Assembly: GCA_002722845.1 (NCBI GenBank)
Contig: PBND01000043.1
Coordinates: 62,001-126,000, forward strand
From: Myxococcales bacterium
GTDB lineage: Bacteria > Myxococcota > UBA4151
DNA length: 64,000 nucleotides
Reading direction: 5' to 3'
Both the position numbers and the translations under genes were made by a program. The stretch's first letter is position 1, and each line of letters begins with the position of its first letter. Below, in pieces: positions 42,105-50,958 of the stretch. Under the pieces are notes generated by a model that was given only the letters and a program-made list of their open reading frames with translations, searched no databases and was not told the origin of the DNA.

Positions 42105-44206
42105 GGGCGGAACCACCGGGCCAACCAGCGGCCATTGATGTTGATCATGAAGGCGTCTTGCTCGGCGAAGGGCAGCACCCATTCCGAGCCCTCTGCTGTG
42201 AATTGCCCCTCAGAAGGACCGTTCTCCTCGTCTTGATAGGCTGCGATCAATACGGGGTCTGGTCCAAGCCAGGGAGCGTCCAGTTGGACTCGGGCCTCCG
42301 TGGCTGAAAACTCCACATGGATCCAATCCGGCTCGATCACTTCGATGGGGCCTGGGCCGCCCTGGCAGTCATAGTTGACGAAGGCACCGCTGGGAAAACG
42401 CAGTTGGCCCCGCCCATAGGGCGTGAAGATCCATGGCGAAGTGTTCATGAAGAGTTGACCCTGAACATCCCAATTGCGCAGCCGTTCTTCACCCTCGGGC
42501 AGCACGCCATAACCGGTGCCAAAGGTCGGGACGACCCGAGGTCTGGGGACGAGGGTACAGCGCGGAGGATCTTGGCGTTGGATAGGCACCTCCGCATGAT
42601 GGAGGAACAGGCCTTGGTTCGGAGCGGTGATCAAGTCAGCGTAGCCATCGTAATCGAGGTCTAGCTTCACGGCAGCGCGGCTGCTGTGAACGATCTCATC
42701 GCTCATGGAGTCGACATGACTTGGCAAGGAGATACCGATCTCTTCGCTGTAGCCCTCGAAGCGAGCATTCTCACCTTGGAGAAGTAACGTATCTTGGTGG
42801 TCGGGACCGCCGATGTCTCCGGCCACCGGGACGATACCCTGACTCACAAAGAGATCCTCCAGTCCGTCTCGGTTCCAATCATCGACGACGACCCCCCAGC
42901 TATAGATCCATGTTCCATTCCGCACGCCGATCCCGACCCGTACTTCTTCGGCTCGATCCACCGGGCTGCGGCCATCGAAGCCGATCAGACGGTTGGGCCC
43001 CCACTCGGAGATATAGAGGTGGGCACCGAGGCCCTCCACATAAATGTGGCCGAGCCCCATGAAGCTACCCCAGGCCGCATCACCCCGAGCAAAGCGCTGG
43101 CTCTCAAAAACACAGAGCTCATCCAATGGTGAGCACCGCCAGAAGATGGAGCCGGGATTGAGATCATAAGCCACTTGAACGGAGAGCGGACTGGTAAAGG
43201 TGTCGTTCATCACCGGAATGTCCATCAGCCCATCATCATTGAAGTCCAGAGCGCCGATGCCGAGGCTCGACCCTTCGTCGTTGAGTAGGTACCAAGCATG
43301 GCGCTCTTCCGGCTCCAGGCTGCCCTCTGGGGTTTGCAGGTAGAGCACGTTTTCTCGCATCTCGGGGTTGCTCTGAGAACGAGACTCCGTCTGACAGCCG
43401 ATGTAGAGATCGACCAGCCCATCGTAGTTGAAATCATGGGCGAGGGCAGCGCCAGCAAAACAGTACCCGCGCCGATCATTACGGGGGATCTTAGCCAGTA
43501 GGTTGATCCGTTCTTCTTCCGGGTAAAACCGCTGCAGCAGGAGCGTGCCTTGTCCCATGATGAGGAGTTCGTGGAAGCCGTCGCCCTCTAGGTCGATGGC
43601 GCTGGCATTGCTGCGTTCTTCTGCGAAGGTGTCGTGGGGTTGGCAGAATCGTGCCACGGCAACAAAGTCCGTGCGACCCGGAGTCGACCGGTTCTGGTAC
43701 AGGCAGGCCGGGCTACCGTCGCCGTCCTTCGGGTTGCTGGCCAGGTAGAGATCGAGATCCCCATCCCCATCGTAGTCGAGCAGGGCAAGACCAATACCGT
43801 AACCATTGGTCTCGTAGCCATGATGACTTGCGAAGGGCTCGGCCATACGGCGCTCGAGGAGAACGCCGTGCTCGGCCTCAGGCCGGTCGACGCAACGCTG
43901 TTGAAAGCAGCGCTGAGTTGGGGGGCAGTCCGGGTGGTGCCAACAGGTACCCTCAGCGCAATGTCCTGTTTCGAGACAGGACGCTCCCTCCGGACAGTCG
44001 CTTTGGCTTGTGCACGGAGTGGGTTCGCAGGCTTCGCAACTCGGAAAGTAATCAGGCCGTGAAACCCCGCCGTCTTGGCCGGTGAGACCAGCGTCCGAAA
44101 CAGGAGCAATACCCCCGTCTGAGGACGGTGGTGGCCCCCCGTCCGGTGGCGGAGATGCCCCGGGGCAGGCGCAGACCAGCGCGGCGATTAAGGCAGTTCG
44201 AACCAT
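42101..44206 (-). CDS. CRTAC1-like FG-GAP lipoprotein, array copy 4
   Basis: 701 aa. Signal MVRTALIAALVCAC; Asp/Gly/Pro linker; a shorter cysteine-rich part (about 55-110). Propeller loops LLDYDGDGDLDLYLA, AIDLEGDGFHELLIMG, AHDFNYDGLVDLYIG, ALDFNDDGLMDIPV, VDDWNRDGLEDLFVS. GSFMGLGHIYVEGLG and LYISEWGPNRL are conserved in all copies. The C-terminal domain has WDVQGQLFMNTSPWI and LRFPSGA. The start lies inside the preceding gene's last codons (overlap of 19 bases); no Shine-Dalgarno is seen, so translation is probably by re-initiation. Confidence 0.88.
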   Translation of the reverse strand: MVRTALIAALVCACPGASPPPDGGPPPSSDGGIAPVSDAGLTGQDGGVSRPDYFPSCEACEPTPCTSQSDCPEGASCLETGHCAEGTCWHHPDCPPTQRCFQQRCVDRPEAEHGVLLERRMAEPFASHHGYETNGYGIGLALLDYDGDGDLDLYLASNPKDGDGSPACLYQNRSTPGRTDFVAVARFCQPHDTFAEERSNASAIDLEGDGFHELLIMGQGTLLLQRFYPEEERINLLAKIPRNDRRGYCFAGAALAHDFNYDGLVDLYIGCQTESRSQSNPEMRENVLYLQTPEGSLEPEERHAWYLLNDEGSSLGIGALDFNDDGLMDIPVMNDTFTSPLSVQVAYDLNPGSIFWRCSPLDELCVFESQRFARGDAAWGSFMGLGHIYVEGLGAHLYISEWGPNRLIGFDGRSPVDRAEEVRVGIGVRNGTWIYSWGVVVDDWNRDGLEDLFVSQGIVPVAGDIGGPDHQDTLLLQGENARFEGYSEEIGISLPSHVDSMSDEIVHSSRAAVKLDLDYDGYADLITAPNQGLFLHHAEVPIQRQDPPRCTLVPRPRVVPTFGTGYGVLPEGEERLRNWDVQGQLFMNTSPWIFTPYGRGQLRFPSGAFVNYDCQGGPGPIEVIEPDWIHVEFSATEARVQLDAPWLGPDPVLIAAYQDEENGPSEGQFTAEGSEWVLPFAEQDAFMININGRWLARWFRP

Positions 44207-46260
44207 CGAGCGATCCAGCGATTGTCCAAGGCGACCATGAGCCCATCGTCGCCCGGTTGGCTTGCCAGGGCAAGACGGGGGGCGGCGGGCTGCTCTTCGA
44301 GGCGAACCCCACCGGGGGAGCGATAGGCAAGCGTGACCCGCTGCACCGGCTCAGTGGTCCATTGGAGATCCAGGACCAACTGACCATCCTGGAAGCGCAA
44401 CCACTCCGGTTCCACCAGTTGCAATGGGCCAGCCTCGTCCTGGCAGTCGTAGTCCATTTCAAAGCCACTGGCGAAGCGGAAGCGCCCTCGTTGCCAGGGA
44501 ACGACGGGCCAGGGACTGGTGCCGAAGTAAATCTGACCGGCGACATCCCATCGTCGCCAGGAGGCGCTTTCCTGATCTCGATAGGCGTGGCCCAAACCGA
44601 AGGTCGGTACATAACGGTCCACCGGCTTGATCGTACATCGAGGCGTTTGGGAAGGTAATGGGACTTCGCTGTGGAAGCGGGGCCGACCCTCAAAGGCCGC
44701 ACTGATGATCTCCAAATAACCGTCACTATCGAGATCGGCCTTCACCGCACCTCGACTGGAGTAAAAACGCTGGTCATCGCCACTGTCGAGTCGGTCGTGA
44801 CGGGAAATCCCCACCTCGTCGGTGTAGGCCTCGAAACGACCCGCTCGCTGTAAAAAGATGACGTCGTAATGCTCCTCGCCGGTGGATGCCGAGCCCGGCG
44901 CTTCTTCTAGGCCCTGAGCGAGAAAGAGGTCGTCCTTGCCATCTCGATCAAAGTCATCGGCGAGGGCTCCCCAGGCGAAGAGTAATTGCTCGTCCACGTC
45001 CCCGGGTAGGTCCACACCCCACTCGATCCGTCGGTCCACGGGTTGCAGGTCTTCATCCCAACTCACCAAGCGGTTGGGACCAAAATCGCTGAGGAAGAGA
45101 TGCTCCCCCAGGCCTTCCAGAAAGAGGTTGGCCACGCCCATGTAGGAGCCGCTTTGCCCATTGCCCTGGCCGAAGAACCGCAAAGGGTAGGGAAGTTCGG
45201 CGCCGGGGCCTGATCGCAAGATCACGAGGCCGGGAGCTGAATCCGAGACCAACTCCGGCATGGCCAGGGTCGTGAAACTGTCGTTCGCCAGGACCAAGTC
45301 AATGATACCATTATGGTCGATGTCGATGGCACCTATGGCCAAGGTGTTGCCGCCGTTGACGAGGTCATCCCAGGGATAGCCCTGCATCACGGTAAACTGC
45401 CCGTCTGGACCTTGGCGCAGCGGAATGTTCTCCATCCAAAGGTGGCCTTGGGGACCAGAGGCTCGGGGGGTGGTTTGACAGGCGACGTAGAGATCGAGGA
45501 GGCCGTCTAGATCCAGATCGACCGGCAGTGCCGTGGCCACATTGCAACCAGAGCGACGGTCCTCATCGGGTACCATGGCTAAGAGGTCGATTAACTCCAC
45601 CTCTGGAAAGAAGCGCTGCAGCAAGAGCGTACGATTCCCCGTCATGAGCAACTCATGGCGGCCGTCCCCGTCGAGATCCACGCCCTGGCCGCCCTCGCGG
45701 AAGCCTGAGCCAGGCTCACAATGCTCGGGAACGGGCGTCAAAATGAGTTCGCTCGGGGTACTCTCGTTGGCGTAGAGACAGGCCGGTCGATCCCCAGGGC
45801 CCAGTGGCAGCGGGTAGTGACTCGCCAAGTAGAGGTCGAGGTCCCCGTCCCCATCGGCATCCAACAGAGCCCCGCCAAAGCCATCACTGAAGGTCGTGGG
45901 TAGGCGGCTGAAGTGGTTGAGGCCCGGTTCGGGGAATCGACGCTCAAAGATCACACCGAACTCACTGCTTGGGCGCATCAGGCAGCGGTTCTCAGAGCAA
46001 CGTTCTTCAGCCCCGCAGTCCGGGTGTCCGTAGCACTCGCCCCGATAGCACCGACCCAGCGTCGAACACTGCTCGTCTACAGCACAGTCCCCATCGGCCT
46101 CACAGGCCCCTGGGATCGGCGGCGGTCCAGCGTCGGAGGCGGCGCCGCCGTCAGTGGTTTGGCCTGCATCGATGGGCGGGACGCCGGCATCTTCAAGCTC
46201 GACGGGCTCTGGGCAGCCGAGGGCCAGGCCGATAACGAAAAATCTTAGCGTACGAACCAT
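44188..46260 (-). CDS. CRTAC1-like FG-GAP lipoprotein, array copy 3
   Basis: 690 aa. Signal MVRTLRFFVIGLALGC; linker rich in Asp/Gly/Pro; one cysteine-rich block (about 50-100; CEADGDCAVDEQC). Propeller loops include LLDADGDGDLDLYLA, VDLDGDGRHELLMTG, PVDLDLDGLLDLYVA and ADDFDRDGKDDLFLA. The C-terminal domain has RWDVAGQIYFGTSPW and FRFASGF, the Pro of the usual LRFPSG being replaced by Ala. The start could also be the ATG at 46272; both lie in the last codons of the preceding gene. Confidence 0.88.
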   Translation of the reverse strand: MVRTLRFFVIGLALGCPEPVELEDAGVPPIDAGQTTDGGAASDAGPPPIPGACEADGDCAVDEQCSTLGRCYRGECYGHPDCGAEERCSENRCLMRPSSEFGVIFERRFPEPGLNHFSRLPTTFSDGFGGALLDADGDGDLDLYLASHYPLPLGPGDRPACLYANESTPSELILTPVPEHCEPGSGFREGGQGVDLDGDGRHELLMTGNRTLLLQRFFPEVELIDLLAMVPDEDRRSGCNVATALPVDLDLDGLLDLYVACQTTPRASGPQGHLWMENIPLRQGPDGQFTVMQGYPWDDLVNGGNTLAIGAIDIDHNGIIDLVLANDSFTTLAMPELVSDSAPGLVILRSGPGAELPYPLRFFGQGNGQSGSYMGVANLFLEGLGEHLFLSDFGPNRLVSWDEDLQPVDRRIEWGVDLPGDVDEQLLFAWGALADDFDRDGKDDLFLAQGLEEAPGSASTGEEHYDVIFLQRAGRFEAYTDEVGISRHDRLDSGDDQRFYSSRGAVKADLDSDGYLEIISAAFEGRPRFHSEVPLPSQTPRCTIKPVDRYVPTFGLGHAYRDQESASWRRWDVAGQIYFGTSPWPVVPWQRGRFRFASGFEMDYDCQDEAGPLQLVEPEWLRFQDGQLVLDLQWTTEPVQRVTLAYRSPGGVRLEEQPAAPRLALASQPGDDGLMVALDNRWIARWFELP

Positions 46261-48419
46261 CGGGCCAACCATCGTCCTTCGATCCGTAACAGGAAGGGGA
46301 CGCCTCTCGGAACATCGTTGTCTGTGAGCCGGAACCGGCCGGGCTCGAAGGGGTGAACTTGAACTCGATCACCATCCCTCTGCTGAAGATAAACAAAGGC
46401 AGGCGGGGCGCCTAGCCAGGGGGGCTCGATCGTGAGCGCATCGCCTTCAAGTTGAATCCAGTCGGGCTCCTCCACCACGAGAGGACCGGCGCCGCCCTCG
46501 CAATCAAAGGGGACTTGGGCCCCCGAAGGGAACCGGAGCCAGCCCCGGTTCATAGGCGCCAAAATCCATGGCGAGGTGCTGACTCGGTGTTGCCCTTGGA
46601 GATCCCATTGGCGCCAGCGTTGCCGGTTGGGTTCGGCGACGGCGTGACCCAGTCCAAAGCCAGGGACGACTCGGTCCACGGGAATCAAGTGACAGCGAGG
46701 ATCTTGGTCGATGACGGGCTGTTCTGAGTGGATGAGAAGATGACCTTCGAGACCGGCCACCAAGATCTCGAGCCAGCCATCGCCATCGAGGTCCGTTCTG
46801 GCAGCCCCCCGGCTTGAGAAGGGGCGGTTCGGTTCGGTGGAGTCCAGCGTACTGGCCTCGTCGAAGCCGAGTTCTGTATCGTAAGGCTCGAATCGCCCAT
46901 CGCGCTGGAGGAAGATACGGTCTTGGTGCGCCTGCCAACTCGAATTGGGCTGGCCATTCATCAGACCGGGCAGCGGGCCTTGAGCCAGGAAGACATCATC
47001 TTGACCGTCTCGGTCAAAGTCATCGACGACGATGCCCCAGGCAAAGTTGGGATTTTCCGGTGCGCCGGGGTCGGCCATGCCCAGTGACCGGGCGTTGTCC
47101 TCAGCAGGCTGGCGACCGAAATCAAGGAGCCGGTTCGGCCCCTCATCGCTTAACAGGATGAGATCCCGTTCATCGACATGGAGCCGGGCGACCCCCATTA
47201 AGCTGTCGTTCGCGACGATGAGATCCAGCAGGCCGTCGTCATCGAGATCGGTGGCGCTGACCCCCAAGGCACTACCATCGTCGCGCAGGAAGCCCAGGTC
47301 ACCGTGATCGTCCACCAAGCCGAGAGCTCCTTCCTCGTCTTGGCGCCAAAACCGGTTCTCCATGGCCACAAAACGAAGGGCGTTGGCCGGTCGCTCCTCA
47401 AGAACGCAACGTTCATTGAAGCCGGTGAGGACACGGGAAAGACCCGTGTCACAGGCTGGCAGGCCGAGGCCCAGGTCTTCATATGCACAGGGCTCGCCGG
47501 GGAGGCAGCGTCGATATGCACCGCCTAGCAAGGGGTGATATTGGAGTTCTGGCGTCCCCTCGAGCAGGGCCATGGCTTCCTGGATTACATGGGCGCCGAA
47601 CTGGCAACCGACGACCAGGTCGACACGACCGTCCATGTCGAGATCGAGGGAAGAAAAGCTCCCCCCAAGGCAACGTCGGGCCGGATGGTCTTCGGGGAGA
47701 CCGGCGAGGAGATCGATTCGGCGCTGGCGCCGAAAGTCGATCAACTCCGTCAGCCCCAAGCCGAACCGTACGAGTTCGTGATGGCCATCGCCATCGAGAT
47801 CCATGGCCGCGGCGCCGACGGATTCACCGTCGGTGGCATCACAATAGGCGGTGACCGGCTCGAAATGCAGGAAGCCTGGCCGACTGAGGTTTTCGTAGAG
47901 GCAATTAGGGGTCCTGTCCTGTCGCTGGTAGGGCGTCGTCACATAGACATCCAGATCCTGATCCCCATCGAAATCGAGCAGTGCGAAGCCAAATCCGTAG
48001 CCCCCTGACTGACGGCCATAACGATCGCCGCTCCGGTGGCTCGTCAGTTCGCCGGCGAGGCGCCGTTGAAACCTGGGCAAACTTCGCCGTTGCCGTCGCT
48101 GTCCGCACAGACCCTCCACACAGTAGGCAGTCTCGCCGCAATCCCCGTGCGTAAGACACTCGCCATCATGGCAGGCCCCGGTCACCGAGCAGGCACGCCC
48201 GTCTTCGCAGGGCCGGTCATCTGAGCACGGAACTGTACCCCCATCGGGCGGCCTTTGGGATACGTCCCTTTGCGATCCCCCATCTGGGGCCATATTCCAG
48301 CCGCTGTCCTGGCGGGCCTGGACAGGCGCACCAACGTCGGCTGGGGGAGCCTGTTGTTGGGCGCAAGCCATGGACCCAAGGGCCAGAAGGAGGAGGCTGT
48401 GCCCTCGGCGTGGCGTCAT
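46245..48419 (-). CDS. CRTAC1-like FG-GAP lipoprotein, array copy 2
   Basis: 724 aa. Signal ends LLLLALGSMAC. Most divergent member: the propeller begins SLPRFQRRLAGELTSH rather than the I/F-FERRF of others, and residues 310-385 hold an insertion with cysteines (RRCLPGEPCAYEDLGLG, FNERCVLEERPA). It lacks the GSFMGLG block. FG-GAP loops LLDFDGDQDLDVYVT, MDLDGDGHHELVRFG, SLDLDMDGRVDLVVG, VDDFDRDGQDDVFLA, RTDLDGDGWLEILVA are intact, as are QWDLQGQHRVSTSPWI and LRFPSGA. The ATG at 48419 overlaps the upstream stop (ATGA). Confidence 0.87.
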   Translation of the reverse strand: MTPRRGHSLLLLALGSMACAQQQAPPADVGAPVQARQDSGWNMAPDGGSQRDVSQRPPDGGTVPCSDDRPCEDGRACSVTGACHDGECLTHGDCGETAYCVEGLCGQRRQRRSLPRFQRRLAGELTSHRSGDRYGRQSGGYGFGFALLDFDGDQDLDVYVTTPYQRQDRTPNCLYENLSRPGFLHFEPVTAYCDATDGESVGAAAMDLDGDGHHELVRFGLGLTELIDFRRQRRIDLLAGLPEDHPARRCLGGSFSSLDLDMDGRVDLVVGCQFGAHVIQEAMALLEGTPELQYHPLLGGAYRRCLPGEPCAYEDLGLGLPACDTGLSRVLTGFNERCVLEERPANALRFVAMENRFWRQDEEGALGLVDDHGDLGFLRDDGSALGVSATDLDDDGLLDLIVANDSLMGVARLHVDERDLILLSDEGPNRLLDFGRQPAEDNARSLGMADPGAPENPNFAWGIVVDDFDRDGQDDVFLAQGPLPGLMNGQPNSSWQAHQDRIFLQRDGRFEPYDTELGFDEASTLDSTEPNRPFSSRGAARTDLDGDGWLEILVAGLEGHLLIHSEQPVIDQDPRCHLIPVDRVVPGFGLGHAVAEPNRQRWRQWDLQGQHRVSTSPWILAPMNRGWLRFPSGAQVPFDCEGGAGPLVVEEPDWIQLEGDALTIEPPWLGAPPAFVYLQQRDGDRVQVHPFEPGRFRLTDNDVPRGVPFLLRIEGRWLARWFVR

Positions 48420-50821
48420 GGCTCCTGGCGGGTCGGGAACCATCGGGGCAACCAGCGTCCGTCGATTTTAAACATCATTTGATCCTCGTCCGGTCGCGGC
48501 GTGAGGTCCCAGCCGACCCCATCGTGGAATGTGCCCACTTCGCGAACGCCCGAGGGGGATTGAAACAAGACACGGAACTGGGGAATCCCCCGTCCCGTCC
48601 ATTGGGTATTGAGCCGAAGTTTCGTGACATTCTCTTGGTAGAGGATTCGGATCCACTCCGGTTCCTCGACGATGACCGGGCCGGGGCCATCCTGGCAATC
48701 GAACTCGATGATCGCACCGCTGGGAAACCGGAGTCTCCCCTCGTTTATGGTGCTGAGGATGTAGGGGCTTGCCCCGAAACGTAGCTGCCCCTGCATATCC
48801 CGCCGCCGCCATGCATCCCCGCTGCGACCGGCCACTTCGTAACCAAAGCCGTATGCAGGTACGTATCGAGGTCGAGGCACCAGGGTGCAGCGAGGCAAGA
48901 CCTCGGCCCGAGTGGGAACCTCTGACTGGATCCGCAGGTGACCCTCCATGGGCAGGGTGAGGATTTCGACAAAGCCATCATTATCGAGGTCGGCCTTGAC
49001 GGCCCCCCGGCTCGAATAAACCCAGTCACTGCCGGGGGCATCGATCTGATCGTGGATACTGAGCCCAACCTCTTCCGGTCCGAGGGCGAGAAACTGTCCA
49101 TCAGCCTCTTGGAGAAAGAGCCCATCATAATGGGCCTCGAAGACGCCCACCCGTGGCGAGGGCACGGAGCCCGTACTGACGTAGATGTCGTCCCGCCCAT
49201 CCCGATCAAAGTCTTCGACGACAACTCCCCAGGCGAATAAATCGAATTCGCCATTGTAGCCCATATCGATGTCGAGCAGCCTACCCACATCGATGGGGTT
49301 ACGATTCTCGTAGCGAGTGCATCGGTTGGGGGCGGCATCGCTCACATAGATGTGATCTCCCGAGCCCTCGATATGGACGTTACCAAGGCCCATAAAGCTG
49401 CCCCAGGCTTCAGTCCCCGGCCCCAGGCCCCGCCAGGTCCAAGTGCAATCTTCGGCCGGCGCACAACGAAAATAGACGCCGCCCGGCGGCATCGGCGTGT
49501 GCTCGTCCCCGGAGTTGACGTCGGAGAACGTGTCATTCGCCACCACCAGATCGAGGAGGCCGTCCCGATCCACATCGATCTGGCCCAGCCCGAGCCCAGA
49601 ACCATCATCTTCAAGGCCATAGCGATCCCCTTGGCGGTCGATCAAAGCCTCGTCATCGCTAAGTATGAATTGCCCGGACTCGTCTTGAAGAAAGACCTGA
49701 TTGAGCAGCACGGGAATGTGCATGATTTGTTCCCGGTCGGGCATGTTGTTCATGGATAGGCTCTGCATTTGACAGCCGATGATCAAATCGGATCGGCCAT
49801 CCAAGTTGAGGTCCATGGTGGAGACCGCACCGGCGTTGCAGCCCTTGCGCTCATCATCATCGGCCAACTGAGCGTTGAGGTCGACGATTTCCACTTCGGG
49901 ATGAAAGCGCCAAAGTTGGAGCACGCCCTCGCCGAGCGCTAACAACTCCGAGTAGCCATCGCCCTCCACATCAAGCCCCCAACCGGAGCTGATTTTACCC
50001 AATTCAAAGCCGCAAAAAGTCTCGGTTGCTCGAAAGCGGAGGTCGCCTGGTATCGACACGTTCTCGTAGACGCACGCGGCGGTTTCATCTTCTCGCTCAA
50101 GTAGCTTTTGTCGATAGCCCAAAAAGACATCCAGATCGTTATCTCCATCGAAGTCGAGGAGGGCTCCACCCAGCCCATAGCCGCGAAAGGCCCCGAATGG
50201 CTCCCGGGCCATGTGGTCGGTAAGTGGGGCTGCAAAACGACGTTCGAACTGGATCCCGAGGGCCGGGTCGATCCGACCAAGGCACCGTCCCTGGCTGCAC
50301 CGTTGGGTGGGGCTGCAATCATCGTGAACAAGGCATTCGCCCGTAAAACACAGCCCGTGGGACGAGCAGGTCCAATCGAGGCCGCAATCCCCATCGGCCT
50401 CGCAGGCGGCTTCGCCGAGAAGGATACACCGTTGTTCTTGGCATGCTTCGCCGCTCGCGCAGTCTGAGATGCTCGCACATTGACTTGGGCCGCATTGGCC
50501 CTCCTCGCAGATTTGTCCCTCTGGGCAACGGTCGTCGCCGGCGCAACCACTTGCGCAGGCGCCATCCCGACAAAGGGAGCCCAAGTCGCACTGATCGTCC
50601 GCTGTGCAGACGAGCTGACAGGTTCCGGAGGGGTCACAGCGTTCGTTCGCCGCACAGTCGCATTTCACGACGCACACACCGTCATCGCAGCGCTCGGTAT
50701 CTTGGCAGAGTGAGCAGGGATCTAGAGCGGCATCTTGGACCCCCGTATCCGGCTGGAGGTCCCCCGGCGCCGGACAGGCCAGTAGCAGTGGCAGGGCAAG
50801 CCAGATCCCGTGGATTCGCAT
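48416..50821 (-). CDS. CRTAC1-like FG-GAP lipoprotein, array copy 1
   Basis: 801 aa, first gene of the minus-strand array. Signal MRIHGIWLALPLLLAC. A long cysteine-rich part (about 35-185) has more than twenty Cys in EB/EGF-like spacing, ending in the CEADGDCGLDWTCSS block shared almost base-for-base with the divergent copy. Propeller loops LLDFDGDNDLDVFLG, LDVEGDGYSELLALG, TMDLNLDGRSDLIIG, QIDVDRDGLLDLVV, VEDFDRDGRDDIYVS. C-terminal RRDMQGQLRFGASPYI and LRFPSGA. The ATG at 50821 is chosen for its signal peptide; 50830 is possible. No clear terminator separates it from the next gene. Confidence 0.88.
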   Translation of the reverse strand: MRIHGIWLALPLLLACPAPGDLQPDTGVQDAALDPCSLCQDTERCDDGVCVVKCDCAANERCDPSGTCQLVCTADDQCDLGSLCRDGACASGCAGDDRCPEGQICEEGQCGPSQCASISDCASGEACQEQRCILLGEAACEADGDCGLDWTCSSHGLCFTGECLVHDDCSPTQRCSQGRCLGRIDPALGIQFERRFAAPLTDHMAREPFGAFRGYGLGGALLDFDGDNDLDVFLGYRQKLLEREDETAACVYENVSIPGDLRFRATETFCGFELGKISSGWGLDVEGDGYSELLALGEGVLQLWRFHPEVEIVDLNAQLADDDERKGCNAGAVSTMDLNLDGRSDLIIGCQMQSLSMNNMPDREQIMHIPVLLNQVFLQDESGQFILSDDEALIDRQGDRYGLEDDGSGLGLGQIDVDRDGLLDLVVANDTFSDVNSGDEHTPMPPGGVYFRCAPAEDCTWTWRGLGPGTEAWGSFMGLGNVHIEGSGDHIYVSDAAPNRCTRYENRNPIDVGRLLDIDMGYNGEFDLFAWGVVVEDFDRDGRDDIYVSTGSVPSPRVGVFEAHYDGLFLQEADGQFLALGPEEVGLSIHDQIDAPGSDWVYSSRGAVKADLDNDGFVEILTLPMEGHLRIQSEVPTRAEVLPRCTLVPRPRYVPAYGFGYEVAGRSGDAWRRRDMQGQLRFGASPYILSTINEGRLRFPSGAIIEFDCQDGPGPVIVEEPEWIRILYQENVTKLRLNTQWTGRGIPQFRVLFQSPSGVREVGTFHDGVGWDLTPRPDEDQMMFKIDGRWLPRWFPTRQEP
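50315..50404 (-). repeat. 90-bp inverted repeat, left arm (in array copy 1)
   Basis: Within the cysteine-rich region of array copy 1. Its reverse complement matches 51400-51489 at 88 of 90 positions, differing only at two third-codon positions (GGC/GGT and GAT/GAC). Similarity ends abruptly at both sides. Both arms are read in the same frame and encode an identical 30-residue segment. Confidence 0.95.
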
Positions 50822-50958
50822 GCTCGTCACGTCTCGATTCCTTTTCTTGGCGGCAGCTTAGCCCGAATCTCGCCACCCGCCTATTTCAGTTCTCAAAAAC
50901 GGGCTCAAGGCTTCCGAACTTGCTGCTAGCGGTCCCGTCCACTAACAATCCCATAGCC
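50822..50958. promoter_or_regulatory. Divergent promoter region between array copies 1 and 6
   Basis: 137 bases between the divergent starts at 50821 and 50959; must hold both promoters. No convincing -35/-10 pair or long inverted repeat was seen. It lies inside the segment bounded by the 90-bp inverted repeats (50405-51399). Confidence 0.45.

Noticed and set aside
50443-50958. In-frame extension of array copy 6 by 172 codons
   Set aside because: Very Arg-rich, antisense to copy 1, and the lipoprotein signal at 50959 marks the real start.
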